Origin: Eunapius fragilis
Lineage: Eukaryota > Porifera > Demospongiae > Spongillida > Spongillidae
Assembly: GCA_963681505.1 (NCBI GenBank)
Contig: OY811976.1
Coordinates: 6,447,372 to 6,511,371, forward strand
Reading direction: 5' to 3'
DNA: 64,000 bases
A program made the translations under genes and the position numbers. The notes beneath the pieces are model-generated. The model ran no database searches. It was not told the origin of the DNA and saw only the letters and a list, made by a program, of their open reading frames with translations. This document shows, one piece after another, positions 1 through 11,847 of this stretch; the first letter of the stretch is position 1; each line of letters starts with the position of its first letter.

Positions 1-148
1 TACATTAAGCAGCCCCCTACCTTTAAAATCACAATCTATATATAGCGCTCTGTCAGCCAAAAGACACGATGCTTTGTGCAATTGAGCTAATGTCTACATT
101 CTACATTAAACCCGCATACATACATAGGGGGAACTTGCACAGACATAC

Positions 149-248
149 CTTTAGGTGCTTCATGTGCCGACGGACCGTCCACTTCATCCCAAAACTGTTC
201 TCTCTTAACGACGTAGCACGTTGCCTCAGGTACGTTGAATCCAGCCAT
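149..248 (-). CDS. Lipoxygenase copy 0, first coding exon (gene runs off the left edge)
   Basis: This is the 100-base first coding exon of an outer lipoxygenase copy. It starts MAGFNVPEAT and ends with an intact AAAG/GTATGT donor in phase 1. It is near-identical to exon 1 of the copies starting at 7634 (minus), 12754 (plus) and 19294 (plus). The rest of the gene must lie left of base 1 because the coding direction is leftward. It mirrors the outer copy at 19294 in the large inverted repeat. Whether the rest is intact cannot be seen here. Confidence 0.6.
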
Positions 249-880
249 TTATATTGCTTGCAGTTGAGTTGCGCTGCATGATGCTTGTACTAGCTGATAC
301 CATGCATTATATAGCCCCGTGTTGCTGCAACATCCGGGTGTATATGAATGGATTATGAGGTGAAGTAATCTTAGATTTCCTCAATTACATTGAACTGACA
401 TTCCCTGTCACAGGAAGACGATAACAAAGTGCAAGGTGCAGCGGCATGCCCGCCCGCCAGGATGAATGCAGACCATGCAATTAGGCCCGGGCATTTCATA
501 GGGTGTGTCTTATATGAAGAAGACATATGCAAAGGTAGTAATGCATTTTGTATTTCTATATGATATTCTATTATAAATCATTTCCCGTCATGGGATTCCC
601 ATTCAAAGTGTTAACGGCCTGATCAGAGAACTACTTTGCAGCATGGCCTGAGCAGTTCAGCTAGTAAGAGGGTGACATCGTCATCCGTATTCGCAAGGTC
701 TAGTGAAACAAGCTGGTCCGGGGGCGGATACAGGAATTGTGGAAAAGGGTTGGGGGGGGGGGGGGGTCCGACATGAATAATCAACAGGGGGAGAGAGCGG
801 AAGCTTTTGGGGGTCCGTGCATTGGATGATACGCTATATCACGTGGGGGGTTGTTTTTTTTGCTATTGTTAATAGTATTG
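249..880. other. Outer part of left palindrome arm, no gene seen
   Basis: Noncoding sequence upstream of the copy-0 exon. It is the reverse complement of about 18640-19290 with small differences. A poly-G run lies at about 753-767. I see no convincing exon. Confidence 0.6.
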
Positions 881-1757
881 ATACTTAATTTTATCATAGA
901 TATTAGACTGGAAGGGATTGGAAACCATACCAATTAACAAGTACAGTCCTGGCAGTTCTAGTCCCTAGGCCTTTTACGGATAAAATGGGGGGTACCATGT
1001 TTGCGCAGGAGCGAGCGGAAAGAACGTATCGTGGATTGTGGTAAAGGGAACACTTTTCATAAAGTTCATGGTTTTGTAGGTTGTTTTATTTCACATTCAG
1101 ATGATTTTCAGGGTGCAATCGACCACATTATTGACGATGACCTGTTTTTATCTCTAGGGCAAAGATTGCGCGCGTAATAAAGGCTTAGCTTTTAGATTTT
1201 TTTTGGTCGTAGAAAACGCACAGACGGCAAACTAACTATCCGTTGGAACATATTTTTCATCTGGCTATCTGGTAGTCAAGTTTTCAGAATTTTTACGACA
1301 AGCTATACCAGTGAGTATCACACCTAGTCAAAAGTAAGTTTTTTTAATTTTTATATCGAGTACGACGGATTCATGTCACAAAAACTATACTGTGGTACGT
1401 AAAGCACAGTGCTCAATCTGCCTATCGTAACGCCGTACCTTTACGTCGCTTTGTTCGGGCGTAGTACCGGTGAGTTTTATTCTAGACATGGAGCGCTTTA
1501 AGTCTAATATCTTCTTACAGGAATGGAGTATTTAAATAACAATTACTTCATTGTGATCCACAGTTCGTGCGCTACCTTTTACTACTCTTCTTATTTGCCT
1601 CTTGCGTACTTGACCTAAAACTTTTGAGGGGCGAGGTGCCAGACTAACCAATTAGCAACTGCCAGAAGTGTCCCGCGTACGTTCTATTGAAATGTATGGC
1701 GCACGTGCGCGGTTTCCAATCCCTTTCTAATATCTATGATTTTATTCATCATCAGAT
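881..1757. mobile_element. TIR element of about 850 bp present only in the left arm
   Basis: The right arm lacks this stretch: flanking sequence that is continuous near 18650 is split here. The segment 893-1740 is bounded by near-identical inverted ends (ATCATAGATATTAGA... and ...TCTAATATCTATGAT) that continue into AAGGGATTGGAAACC, with a 4-base difference. It has no long ORF, so it is probably a non-autonomous DNA transposon. I could not define a clean target-site duplication. Confidence 0.6.
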
Positions 1758-1824
1758 CGGGGGGGGGGGGTGTCCGGGACACCACCGACCCCCCCCCCCC
1801 CCCCCCCCTGTTTTCGCCACTGTG

Positions 1825-2010
1825 GTCCGTTAGTTGTTGCACAATCGGCTATTCGGTTGCTCAACCGTTGCACAACAGGGCATCCGGTCGTCCTGTTGCA
1901 CTACGTTATGCATCCGGTCGATGTTGAGCAACGGGACGTCCGGTTGAATAACCGTACGTCTGGTTGTTCAACCGGCAGCCGGTCGTGCAATGATCGGACA
2001 AGTTGTGCCA
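1825..2010 (+). repeat. Array of CCGGTTG/CAACCGG-type motifs, left copy
   Basis: This block is built of short units such as GGTTGCTCAACCG and GTTGCACAAC, joined by CATCCGGTCG. The same block occurs inverted at about 10240-10400 and 18380-18590. A run of C lies just upstream (about 1790-1808). The function is unknown. It behaves like a small dispersed repeat. Confidence 0.6.
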
Positions 2011-2256
2011 TCTTGGGTGGAACATACACACCAGCAAAACACGCTAGACTGATTTGATTACTGGTTTGGCGCGATGCTTTGTGGTAACGGCATTACAAAA
2101 CGCTAAGCAAACCGTACGGTTCAGTTTGGTGTGACAGTTCTAGGTTTTGAAATTAGATCATATGAATTGGATTTACGGTATTTCCTATAAGTTTTTGGTC
2201 CCTGACCAAAATTTTCGGAAAAGATTGGTCCGGGTGGACCAACATTAAGTTTTGCT

Positions 2257-2304
2257 CTGGTTAAGTATAAATTGGTCTGCCCGGACCAATTTAGACTTAA
2301 CCAG
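2257..2304. repeat. 48-bp near-perfect hairpin
   Basis: CTGGTTAAGT...ACTTAACCAG is a hairpin with about 21-base arms and one or two mismatches. The same hairpin sits at 18093-18140 in the other arm. The surrounding sequence is rich in GGTCCGGAC-like motifs, so this may be the core of an old fold-back element. Confidence 0.6.
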
Positions 2305-4095
2305 ATGAACCATCTCTAACACAACTCCAAATCCTAAACTCAGCTAGTAGTGTAGCTGCTTTCCTAAGTTACGAAGGTTATGGAACAGTAGGCCGGGTTC
2401 TGTGCACCCCAGGTTAGCGGATTGGCCTTCCGGTCGCGATCGAACCGGTTCCCACTTGTTTTTTTACAACTCATGTACACGTCATGAACAGTAATATTCC
2501 GGGCTGCAGACCTGCCTGGCAGGATCGCAGTTTGTCAGTTCGAACCAATTTCTCACTGAGCTGACATCTTGTTCAGAACTTCATTACGAGGGGTGGGATC
2601 GGGGTGCGGAACTATAGGCGAATGGTGCAACGCAAACCACGTTACAATCGAGCATAAGCATCTATGAATCCATCACCAGCAATAACTCGATATCACAGTG
2701 TATATGTACCAACTGGTTTATCCCTATGGCGCCTCGCCCGGCCATCATTGCCCTCGTGCATACAGCTAGTGTACACTACGATAAAACTACCTGTATTTGG
2801 CTACGTGAAGCCTCTATGAACCAGCTACATTCAACATCCGGACCAAAATTTCTGTTAATTTGGTTCAGACGGACATACAATTTTCTGTAGTTTGAGGCCT
2901 TGACAGGGCCACCATTGGCACCTGTAGGGTTACATTCACCATCCGGACCAAAATTTTCAGCCCGGACTATAAAATCTGGTAGGTTTGGTTCGAGCTGACC
3001 AAAATTACCGTAGACCAGTTTTCCAGTGACAGTACCCCGCCCCGCGGAAGTCGAAGAGATGAAATTCCTCTGAGTTACTCATAATTTCAATTGGAAGATT
3101 GCTCGCTAACTAATTAGTACAACGTGTTGCTAGGCAACGGAGCATGTACATTAAATATGGAGATTTCAAGTGTAATTTCTTCGTTTACGATGAGTTCCAC
3201 CGGAATTCTAAATTTCTCAATGATTTCAACATTAATATTGTAGAGCGTATGACATTTCAGTGGTGGCGGATCCCTCGGGAAGCTCCACCCATCTAACTGC
3301 TCTTGATTTGTTTTCGTATACGTTTGTCATACTTCTTAATCCTGTTCAGAATAACATAATAATACTCCCAGAATGTAATTATTGTACTGCTTGGCTAATT
3401 TTTAATTCTAAAGCACTATACCTAATTGTTTTGAGATTCATGTAACTAGATTATGGTCCATTGTGCTGCTTAACCACATACCTTCCAGCAATCCTAGCTT
3501 CTTATGCTGTTGGTTCTTTTAAATAAAGCATTTGCCATGCAAGCACCACACCCTGAGCTAACATACACCCTGTGTCAATTTCACAGGTTTTGTCCTCTGT
3601 TTATGCATGTGACATGGGAAATATAGATTTGTGATTATGGATTATTTCTATTTTCTTGTAGTGAAGTATGCACACAGAACGCATTTCGGCCTTGGTGTTT
3701 TGAGTCCATTCCTTACAATATGGAATATCCTTACATGATTTATTATTGTCCCTTTAACTACTAATCCAGAGCAGGCTACCGAAAGATGGTATTCTATAAT
3801 TGCCATCTGCAGCCCAAATCTGCTTGTGGGCAGCTAACTATTTATTAGGGAACTGAAGTGCAGTTTTCATCTTAGGCAGTATATTTATGTAGAATCGTGA
3901 TCCAGTTAAGCTCAAGGAGAGGTGACAATTTGAATAGCCAAACCTGAGGTGTTTAAACTAAACCATACATGCAATTCAAACATTGTATCAAGTGCAATTG
4001 TTAATGAAAGCATACAAAGCAGTGCACTGCACAGAACAACCTTAAATAGAATGTCCAAATATGCTGAATCCTGGCCTGTGACTATATGTGGCCCT
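2305..4095. other. Intergenic DNA downstream of lipoxygenase copy 1
   Basis: No supported gene. The stretch is the reverse complement of about 16300-18090 with scattered substitutions and short indels. Only short random ORFs occur. Confidence 0.6.
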
Positions 4096-7000
4096 TCATA
4101 TAGTGATGCTGTTGGTGACCCTTGATGGCATCATGTATACATATGGAACATCTAAGGACTTGTTGCGTTCAGTGATGTCAGCATCAATGGAGCTCAGAGC
4201 TGTCCTGAACTTTGTCATCTGATCCTGAGCTGCAGCTTCACTAAAGCGTCCAGCTGGGAAGTCACCAAGGAAGTGCTATAATTGGAAAGATGATACACAA
4301 TTAATTGCATGCCCATGCAAGATGCATTAATTAGAATGATAGCTACGAAAATGTGCAGTTTTGACTTACCTCTTCCTTGCTGTACTGTGACAACAAGTAA
4401 ATAATTGAAATCACAGTAGCCACAGTCTTCTTGTCAGGGAGGGCTTGTATTAGAGTTACCGAATCTGCGAATCCCTTCTTTGTAGGCGGAGGTAGCCTCA
4501 TCCCTGATGTTGCATTGGGAGCATAGCTGTACATGTCATACTGTCCAAAGTTGACGGAAGAGTGCTGGGCCGACCCAGTAAACATGATGAGAGTGCACAG
4601 CTCTACCAGCTGTGCTTTGCTAACAATCAACCGGGTAAGTCCATGACCCTGCTCCCCGCCATTGGCTGGGAAGCCATTTGTGTAGAGGTCATTGCTAAAG
4701 ATCTGAAGCTCAGAATCCTCCCTCACATCAGCATCAGAAGAGTAGAATAGATTGATGATGTTGCTAACATAGTCCTCCATGGCCTGCCACAACTTCAGTC
4801 CATCATCCCTGTAGTAGTACCCTGGCAAGAGGTTTGGGTCATCCACTCCTCTTGCCTTTAAGCTGTGCTTAACATTGGTCCACTGAACATTGTACGCTGC
4901 TCCGCCCCTTCTCATCAACTCCCTCTTTCCTTCTCCGCCAATGGCAAACACCTGATCAATGACTCCCCCATCATTGATGAGACTCTCCCGAGCACGTGAA
5001 TTTATAGCCATGGTGTAGCGGAAGTGAGGCCGCAAGAGTTTGAACAGTGGGTGCGCATCTGGAAGATTACGCATCACTCCCATTCCATAGGCTTCCATGG
5101 CGGCATGGCATGATAAGTAGTGAGTGGAAATCTGGTGTAGCTGAGAACAAATTGGAAGAAATTCAGATCAGTAGGTTCGTAACAGGGATAACGTGAAACA
5201 TGTATTTGCGTTGGAATGTTCTGTCTTAGTATTTTTAGTACGCATCACAATCCTGTCATTGCTATATACTTCCCCAAATGGGTCTACATGTACATTGGAG
5301 TCAGAGTTACATACACATGCAGTGGTGTCAACTATCCATGGCCGACATGCAAGGAAGGTTTATAGGGTTTACCTGTGCATGCGCGCTTTGGTAGTACATC
5401 TTGGCCAGGGTCCAATCGTTCCAGGTGTCAGTGGGGAGGAATATGGGGTTCTCTTCCCCAGGCTGCTGTTTTAGCTGGATGGCGATGGGGACCAGGTTGT
5501 TGGCTTTGTTCACGTACAGCAGGCAGAGGGGAGCAGGACAGTAGTAACCCTCCCGACATGACAATCCTTCCAGGATCTTCAGGTTGCATATGTACACGTG
5601 ACCAGCCTGAAGTACAAGTTGTTATTTAGCCTAACAATCGATGATAACAAATACCTCTTCCATGCCCACCGTGCACAGTGAAATTCGTTAATAAATTTCT
5701 ATCCATGCCATATTTATAATAAATGTGCATCTTGCTACCTACAACTACCGATATCATATCCATAAGCCTAAATACCATAGCCGTACAAATTCACCAGTGC
5801 AACTCGTGCAGCTACTATATAGCTTTATTCAATCTACCTTCATTGCATCGTCAAGGCTGAGGTTCCTATCCATGGAGGTATCGACCATCGCATTGGTGAC
5901 AGGAAAGTTAGGAGGAAGGGAAGAGCATCTTTCTATTATCACTGGGTTCACCCCATTCAAGATTTGACGACCGAACTCTTCATCGTGTGTCCAGCGAGAA
6001 ATTTCGAACGTAGGAAACTCTGGTTTTCCCATGGCAGTGGCTAGCTGCTCGAACTGGCTAAGAGATTTGATTTCTGTAAATGCGGCTGTGAATTGCAGAG
6101 TGACCGCAGCGGAGATTGCATCTTTGGTAAAGTCGATTCCCTTCACAGTACCAAACTGCTCGTCACTTGTGAGGTTCTTCGACCGCATATCGATAGCCGA
6201 TGGCATCCCCGAATCGGGAAACACTTGCCAATTGTATTTCTTCTTTCGCTGGTCGACAGCGATCTGTCTCTGTCTCACCAGAATGCTGTTAGACGTGACA
6301 TCCTTCAGTAGCGCTACACGGTGGGGGTGAGAGTGGAGTGTATCAGTTTCAGCGATGCATTGATTTTGCGCATACCAATGCGCACGCATGCGCAACGTGA
6401 TTCGTGCAGCATTAATTTAACTTACTCGTCTTCGAGGTGAAGCTAATGGCATCTCCGTCGTTAATCCAGTGGTAACAAGGAAAAACTACCTTCTCCTTTG
6501 ACTGTTGGTCGATGACGTCCACGGAGTCCACATACCACGGTGATCCAACTGAAAAAAGCCAGTTCTTCGGGTTTCCTAGAATGACGACTAACACCTCGCC
6601 CATGTCTAGGTTAGACTCTATCAGCAAGTCGACGTAGGTTTTAGACGCCAGTGGTCGACTCCACCATCCCGAAACCAGCGCGAGTTGCCCCGTGCGGGCT
6701 TTGCTGCCTACCAGCGTTACGTACACGTCACTGTCTGGTGTTCCCGCTCCGACTTCCGATCCCGTAGCGATGCGTACTCCATAATAGAAATGTGAAGCTG
6801 CAAGGGGTGATACCCGGATGATCGTTTGTTCTGTGCTTGCATGGGAACTAGACATTGTATCTATGGTCAGTCCTCAGGATCGGTACATCTAGTGCAAACT
6901 AGTACCTCACCCACCAACCTAATACATAACTAATCTTACCTAATTATATACATATTTATATATTATGAATAGTTTTAATGCCTTCAGTTACTACAGAAAT

Positions 7001-7634
7001 GGGATCTATATGGAATGTGTTGTGCCGGCGGCATTGCGAAGTCATTATACGATGATTTTAAACCGATGTCTCAGGTATAAATAGCGTCGAGCCCATTCCC
7101 GCGGGTAAGGGTTTATCGCTTATGCGTTGTAAATAATCGGCTTGTTAGTTCTGTTAATAGGAAAAAAACAAAAACTCGCGGGCAAAGGTATAGTCCGTTA
7201 ACTCGATCATTGGACAGTTTCAAACAGGGGTAAAAAAAAAAAAGAGTTAGTCATGCAGTGAAATTTAGATAATATGTAGACGTTATCCACACCTACAAGC
7301 AATGGTGCTCATGTGCGTGGTGTAATCAGTACAGTTTCTATCCAGGAAATGTATAATTACATTAAGCAGCCCCCCCCCCCCCCCCCCCCCCCCCCCTCTC
7401 CTTCAAGATCTGATGTAAATCATAGTCTATAGGCTAAGCGCTCTGTCAGCCAAAAGACACGATGCTCTGTGCAATTGAACTAATGTCTACATTACGCCCG
7501 CATACATTCATAGGGGGAACTTGCACAGACATACCTTTAAGTGCTTCGTGTGCCGACGGACCGTCCACGTCATCCCAAAACTGTTCTCTCTTAACGACGT
7601 GGCACGTGGCCTCAGGTACGTTGAATCCAGCCAT
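4096..7634 (-). CDS. PLAT-domain lipoxygenase, copy 1 (intact, six exons)
   Basis: Fatty-acid dioxygenase: non-haem iron lipoxygenases oxygenate polyunsaturated fatty acids such as arachidonate. Exons, minus strand: 7535-7634, 6426-6830, 5838-6313, 5373-5606, 4370-5140 and 4096-4275. All have GT-AG borders and compatible phases (1,1,0,0,0), giving 721 residues. Animal lipoxygenases are usually about 660-710. Exon 2 is the PLAT beta-sandwich (YYGVRIATG, GAGTPDSDVYV). Exon 5 has the iron histidines in the H-x4-H pattern THYLSCH, then H and N in AQHSSVNFGQYD. Exon 6 ends in NSITI, supplying the terminal isoleucine ligand. Exon 2 could instead start at its own ATG (6855), because the acceptor at 6830 is weak. 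Closest relatives are probably other invertebrate arachidonate lipoxygenases. Regiospecificity cannot be read reliably. Confidence 0.88.
7370..7396 (+). repeat. Poly-C tract in lipoxygenase intron 1
   Basis: About 27 consecutive C. The mirrored intron of copy 2 has the matching poly-G near 12992-13017. Homopolymers of this kind recur through the window. Confidence 0.9.
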
Positions 7635-7913
7635 TTATATTGCTTGCAGTTGAGTTACGCTGCATGATGCTTGTACTAGCTGATACCATGCATTATATAG
7701 CCCCGGCCGTGTTGCTGTATAACATCCGGGTGTATATGAATGGCTAATGAGGTGAAGTAATTTTGATTTCCGCAATTACAGTGAATTGAATATCTCCCAC
7801 TCCCTGTTACAGGAAGACGATAACAAAGTGCAAAGTTCCACAGCACGCCCGCCCGCCAGCATGCATGCAGACCATGCAATTAGGCCCGGGCATTTCATAG
7901 GGAGTGTCTTATA
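7635..7913. promoter_or_regulatory. Upstream region of lipoxygenase copy 1
   Basis: This upstream stretch is conserved in all four lipoxygenase copies (also about 249-500, 12475-12753 and 19030-19293), so it is the likely promoter region. A TATATAG-like run near 7690 and the shared CCGGGTGTATATGAATGG block are the only recognisable elements. I cannot place a transcription start. Confidence 0.4.
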
Positions 7914-8456
7914 CTCGCTATACCCATCAACAATCACCATATAGAACTAAGGTTGCATGTGCATGGAATCATAGTATCTATGGTGGAACGCTACACTGCA
8001 AACAATTGACCCATTACGTAACCGGTTGCATATCCGGAAGGCCTGTTGCTAGAAATCAACTGAATGGAAGGAGTTCGAATCTTTCATCGAATCCACGTTT
8101 CCTTTGGACGCCAAAAGGACAAGAAATGCCGTTATTAGACAATGTGTTGATCAACAGGCACATAAAAGGTGGCCCCGCAAAGATGACAAAAAAACTTCCG
8201 CCATTTTGTAAATAAAAAAAAGTGGCTGCATGAAACTTGTTTGAAGCGGGGATACGTAATATACTGTTTGCAACGGTGAAAGAAGAGAAGGAGGTAATTA
8301 AGACATCTTCGCATTGTATCGCTTAATAAGCGTAGTCTTTCTGTTGTAGAATGAGAATGAGCGTACAATGATGCAAGGCTATCGAAGGGTAGCAATAGTT
8401 GAGACGTTCTACAATGTACTGGAGCAGATACACAACAAAGTGAGCCAACATGCTGG
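7914..8456. repeat. 543-bp segment found only in the inner units, with an integrase-like exon relic
   Basis: Outer units read straight from GTGTCTTATA into GAAGAAGACATATG (about 505-525, and inverted near 19015-19035). The inner units insert this block between those two sequences (also mirrored at about 11940-12480). Its right part encodes MQGYRRVAIVETFYNV, then IHNKVSQHAGSKKTYAK and a GTAGTA donor at about 8480. The histidine pair and the KKTY string resemble the zinc-binding start of retroelement integrases. I regard it as a transposon-derived fragment, but this is tentative. Confidence 0.35.
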
Positions 8457-8701
8457 TTCGAAGAAGACATATGCAAAGGTAGTAATGCATTTTTGTGAGG
8501 GGTCATGGGATCTCCTAGTGATTTCATACGTCAGTGTGACTTTTTCCTGTGCGTGAGACTCGGATATCTGATAAATATGTATTGTAGTCATTTGTATAGG
8601 TGTTAGGTTAATCCCATTGTACAATTTTTGTAAAGTTCAGGATGCTCTTGTACCCTCACGGACTACTCGGGGTTCCTGCTGTGTGCACGAAAGAATATAA
8701 A

Positions 8702-8880
8702 GCACACGAACAACATACTATATCCTACATATAGAAATGTGCTAAATATAGGACTATTCCATTTTCCCTTATTATTAGACCCTTGTTTCCTTCCTTTTTA
8801 CACCACCATTGCCTTCAAATCTTATATGCCACCAACTTTCTCATAGAGAATGTTTTTTATTTACTTGTGAAAAAAGGAAT
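8702..8880. mobile_element. Half copy of fold-back MITE family 1
   Basis: It matches the right half of the hairpin element at 43621-43929: AAATATAGGACTATT, then CTTGTTTCCTTCC, CACCAACTTTCTC and TTTATTTACTTGT. It starts exactly where the mirror symmetry of the two lipoxygenase arms ends, so it marks the inner border of the left arm. Confidence 0.6.
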
Positions 8881-10229
8881 CGTTGCTGTTGAATTTAGTA
8901 CTAGACAAAGTCTTGAGAAAGCATTTGGTGATAAAATAATAGAAGATGAAGATCTCTATCTGTTGTTCTCCTGCCAGGAAACAAGACTCAGCAAAGCTCA
9001 TCTTCAAAATCATGGATTTTGGGCCAAACTCAACATTTATTTTTAGTCGAACATTCATGGTGTTTACCCATGCATTATCGTTGTACAGAACTAGTAACGT
9101 GCCAACAAATCATTTGTGCATGTGCGACGTCTTGACAGTGTTGCTTTTCATATTGTTTGTTGCTTTTCGCATAGTTTTAATTCACTCTGACCAGTACTCA
9201 TCATCCTTCATAGTGTGTATATACTCTTCTTGCTTATGGTTAAAACGCTAATTGCGTCATTGCTTTGAGCATAATAGACGTACCATAATGTTTTGAGCAA
9301 AACACAATAACCATTCGAAGCTCATCAGACAAGAATGTAACCTACCAGGCCACCATACCTACACACCATCACATATACATAGACCATCACCTACACGGCA
9401 CTATGATAGCATACCAGCACACCTCACACATGTAGACACTCAGTGGCAAAAAATGGGTAAATGGCTCGAAATGGCTGGATGTTATATTATTATACCTGTA
9501 CAGGTCAAGTTTATAAAGAGGGAAGGAAAATTACATAAACACCCACAACTACCTATATACATAGTTCTTATCTAAAAGACCAAGCGGCCTCCTGTCTGCT
9601 TTCAGCAGGTCCACTATTGCCCAAAATTTCATACCAGCACCTTCAGCAACTATCGGAATTCACGAGCACAGATCACCGATTTAAAATGCCAAGCACGTGC
9701 ACCACAAATCTACATGCGTGCATCACATGAAGTCTGCAAAGCCTCGTAGCTACTCGATGACCACATAAAGCCCCTGAAGCTTTCTGTCATGCTGGCTGTG
9801 TCACATTGATCATACAGCCATCAGCCATTACTGTAACAGTAACAATATGCCATTCTGCACTTGGTAAAAATCCGAAATTGTACATAACTCACCTTCACAA
9901 AAATGTGTTTGGTCGTCTATGTGCTAATTGATGCACATCCACCCCTCGTCGCATGGGGTGGGGCTGAGATGCATGCGAGTACTTGATCAAGAGGATATGA
10001 GTTTATTAAAGAAATGTTGCTTATTGTAGTTATTGAAGCTAACGGCAGTGTTGAAATTATAATTACTTGCGATAGTAATGAAATATTTGTCTTGATTATT
10101 GTATAACGTTGCTTAATTATAGCGCACAGATAAATACAATTCGAATTCACACCATTTTAAAACATTTTTTTGAGTTTATTTAGAATTCAATTCGAAATAA
10201 AATGCAAGATGACCCGCGCCGATGTATAT
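8881..10229. other. Palindrome spacer, no gene seen
   Basis: AT-rich sequence with short ORFs only (best 8946-9251 plus, 101 codons, with no recognisable domain). Nothing I can support as a gene. Confidence 0.5.
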
Positions 10230-10520
10230 GCGCCATTTCTCCACATAGGTTATTCAACCGGACTCCCCGTTGCTCAACATCGACCGGATGCATAACGTAG
10301 TGCAACGGGACGACCGGTTGTGCAACCGGATGCCCTGTTGTGCAACGGTTGAGCAACCGAATAGCCGGTTGCGCAAAAATTAACGAACCATCTTGTTCCA
10401 CGAGACCTTGCGATTGCGGGTGACGAGGTCACCCACTTACTGGCTGAACTGCTCAGGCCATGTTGCAAGTACTTCTCTAATCAGGCTGTTAACACATTGA
10501 ATCAAAAATGAATGCTTGGT
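10230..10520 (-). repeat. Diverged extra copy of the outer-arm unit
   Basis: It carries the CAACCGG-type motif block (10240-10400), then a stretch like 18830-18940 (TGAACTGCTCAGGCCATG..., TGTTAACAC). It is more diverged than the two arms are from each other, which implies an older duplication of the same unit inside the spacer. Confidence 0.55.
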
Positions 10521-10719
10521 AGCCCTATGGCGGGAAATACCCATTTCTCCAATCCATTGGAGACATCTGCAGCGGATTTTTGAACTAGTGGGTATGCCGG
10601 CATAGTTGAATTTAGACCAATTGATGGTCAACCTTGTAGAATCCATTTGAATTCCTTGTCAGGCAAATGCCTCATGCAAGAAATAGCAAAGCTGAAATAT
10701 GTACTATTAGCCTCATTCA

Positions 10720-10744
10720 GCCCCCCCCCCCCCCCCCCCCCCCC
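10720..10744 (+). repeat. Poly-C tract in spacer
   Basis: A homopolymer of about 25 C. It creates spurious poly-proline and poly-glycine ORFs in both directions. Confidence 0.9.
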
Positions 10745-10853
10745 ATGCATGAACTCGGGAACTCGGGGCGAACAAAACCCATCGGCAACGATTGGCCGGC
10801 TAAGAGGGGGGCGGAGGTTGTCTTTCTCGAACTGCAAGTTTTGCAAAGCTACA

Positions 10854-11250
10854 TATTCTACAACACATCTTGGGAGGTAAGTGTAAAAACTCTAGCTGAA
10901 CCTATAGGGTAAATACGAGTCATGATTATTAATAGAACATCATATAGAAATACAAATTAAAATTGTGAAATATCACTATAGGTCAACGTATGTCTTGCGC
11001 TTGCGCCGAGAGTATAGAACAACCACGGTATAGCTTAAACTCCAATAAATCACAATCACACCAAAACAAGGAACGAACACTGAACACATATACCGCCCTT
11101 TATATTCTTTCGTGCACACAGCAGGAACCCCGAGTAGTCCGTGAGGGTACAAGAGCATCCTGAACTTTACAAAAATTGTACAATGGGATTAACCTAACAC
11201 CTATACAAATGACTACAATACATATTTATACGATATCCGAGTCTCACGCA
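10854..11250 (+). repeat. 397-bp direct repeat, left of the gap
   Basis: As far as I can read, it is base-for-base the same as 11451-11847 across the 200-N run. This looks like two contig ends that overlap but were not joined. Confidence 0.85.
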
Positions 11251-11450
11251 NNNNNNNNNNNNNNNNNNNNNNNNNNNNNNNNNNNNNNNNNNNNNNNNNN
11301 NNNNNNNNNNNNNNNNNNNNNNNNNNNNNNNNNNNNNNNNNNNNNNNNNNNNNNNNNNNNNNNNNNNNNNNNNNNNNNNNNNNNNNNNNNNNNNNNNNNN
11401 NNNNNNNNNNNNNNNNNNNNNNNNNNNNNNNNNNNNNNNNNNNNNNNNNN
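11251..11450. other. 200-base assembly gap (N)
   Basis: Exactly 200 N, a typical placeholder length. The flanks are duplicates of each other, so the true gap may be zero or negative. Confidence 0.95.
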
Positions 11451-11847
11451 TATTCTACAACACATCTTGGGAGGTAAGTGTAAAAACTCTAGCTGAACCT
11501 ATAGGGTAAATACGAGTCATGATTATTAATAGAACATCATATAGAAATACAAATTAAAATTGTGAAATATCACTATAGGTCAACGTATGTCTTGCGCTTG
11601 CGCCGAGAGTATAGAACAACCACGGTATAGCTTAAACTCCAATAAATCACAATCACACCAAAACAAGGAACGAACACTGAACACATATACCGCCCTTTAT
11701 ATTCTTTCGTGCACACAGCAGGAACCCCGAGTAGTCCGTGAGGGTACAAGAGCATCCTGAACTTTACAAAAATTGTACAATGGGATTAACCTAACACCTA
11801 TACAAATGACTACAATACATATTTATACGATATCCGAGTCTCACGCA
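11451..11847 (+). repeat. 397-bp direct repeat, right of the gap
   Basis: Same sequence as 10854-11250 in the same orientation. Its last part (from about 11695) is also the inner end of the right palindrome arm. Confidence 0.85.

Noticed and set aside
1736..2057. ORFs with poly-proline from C runs
   Set aside because: They arise from homopolymers and the CAACCGG motif block, and recur wherever the repeat occurs.
7904..8527. Conserved ORFs of 103 and 130 codons mirrored in the other arm
   Set aside because: Conservation follows from the recent duplication. The two ORFs overlap antisense and neither has a domain, so they are not evidence of genes.
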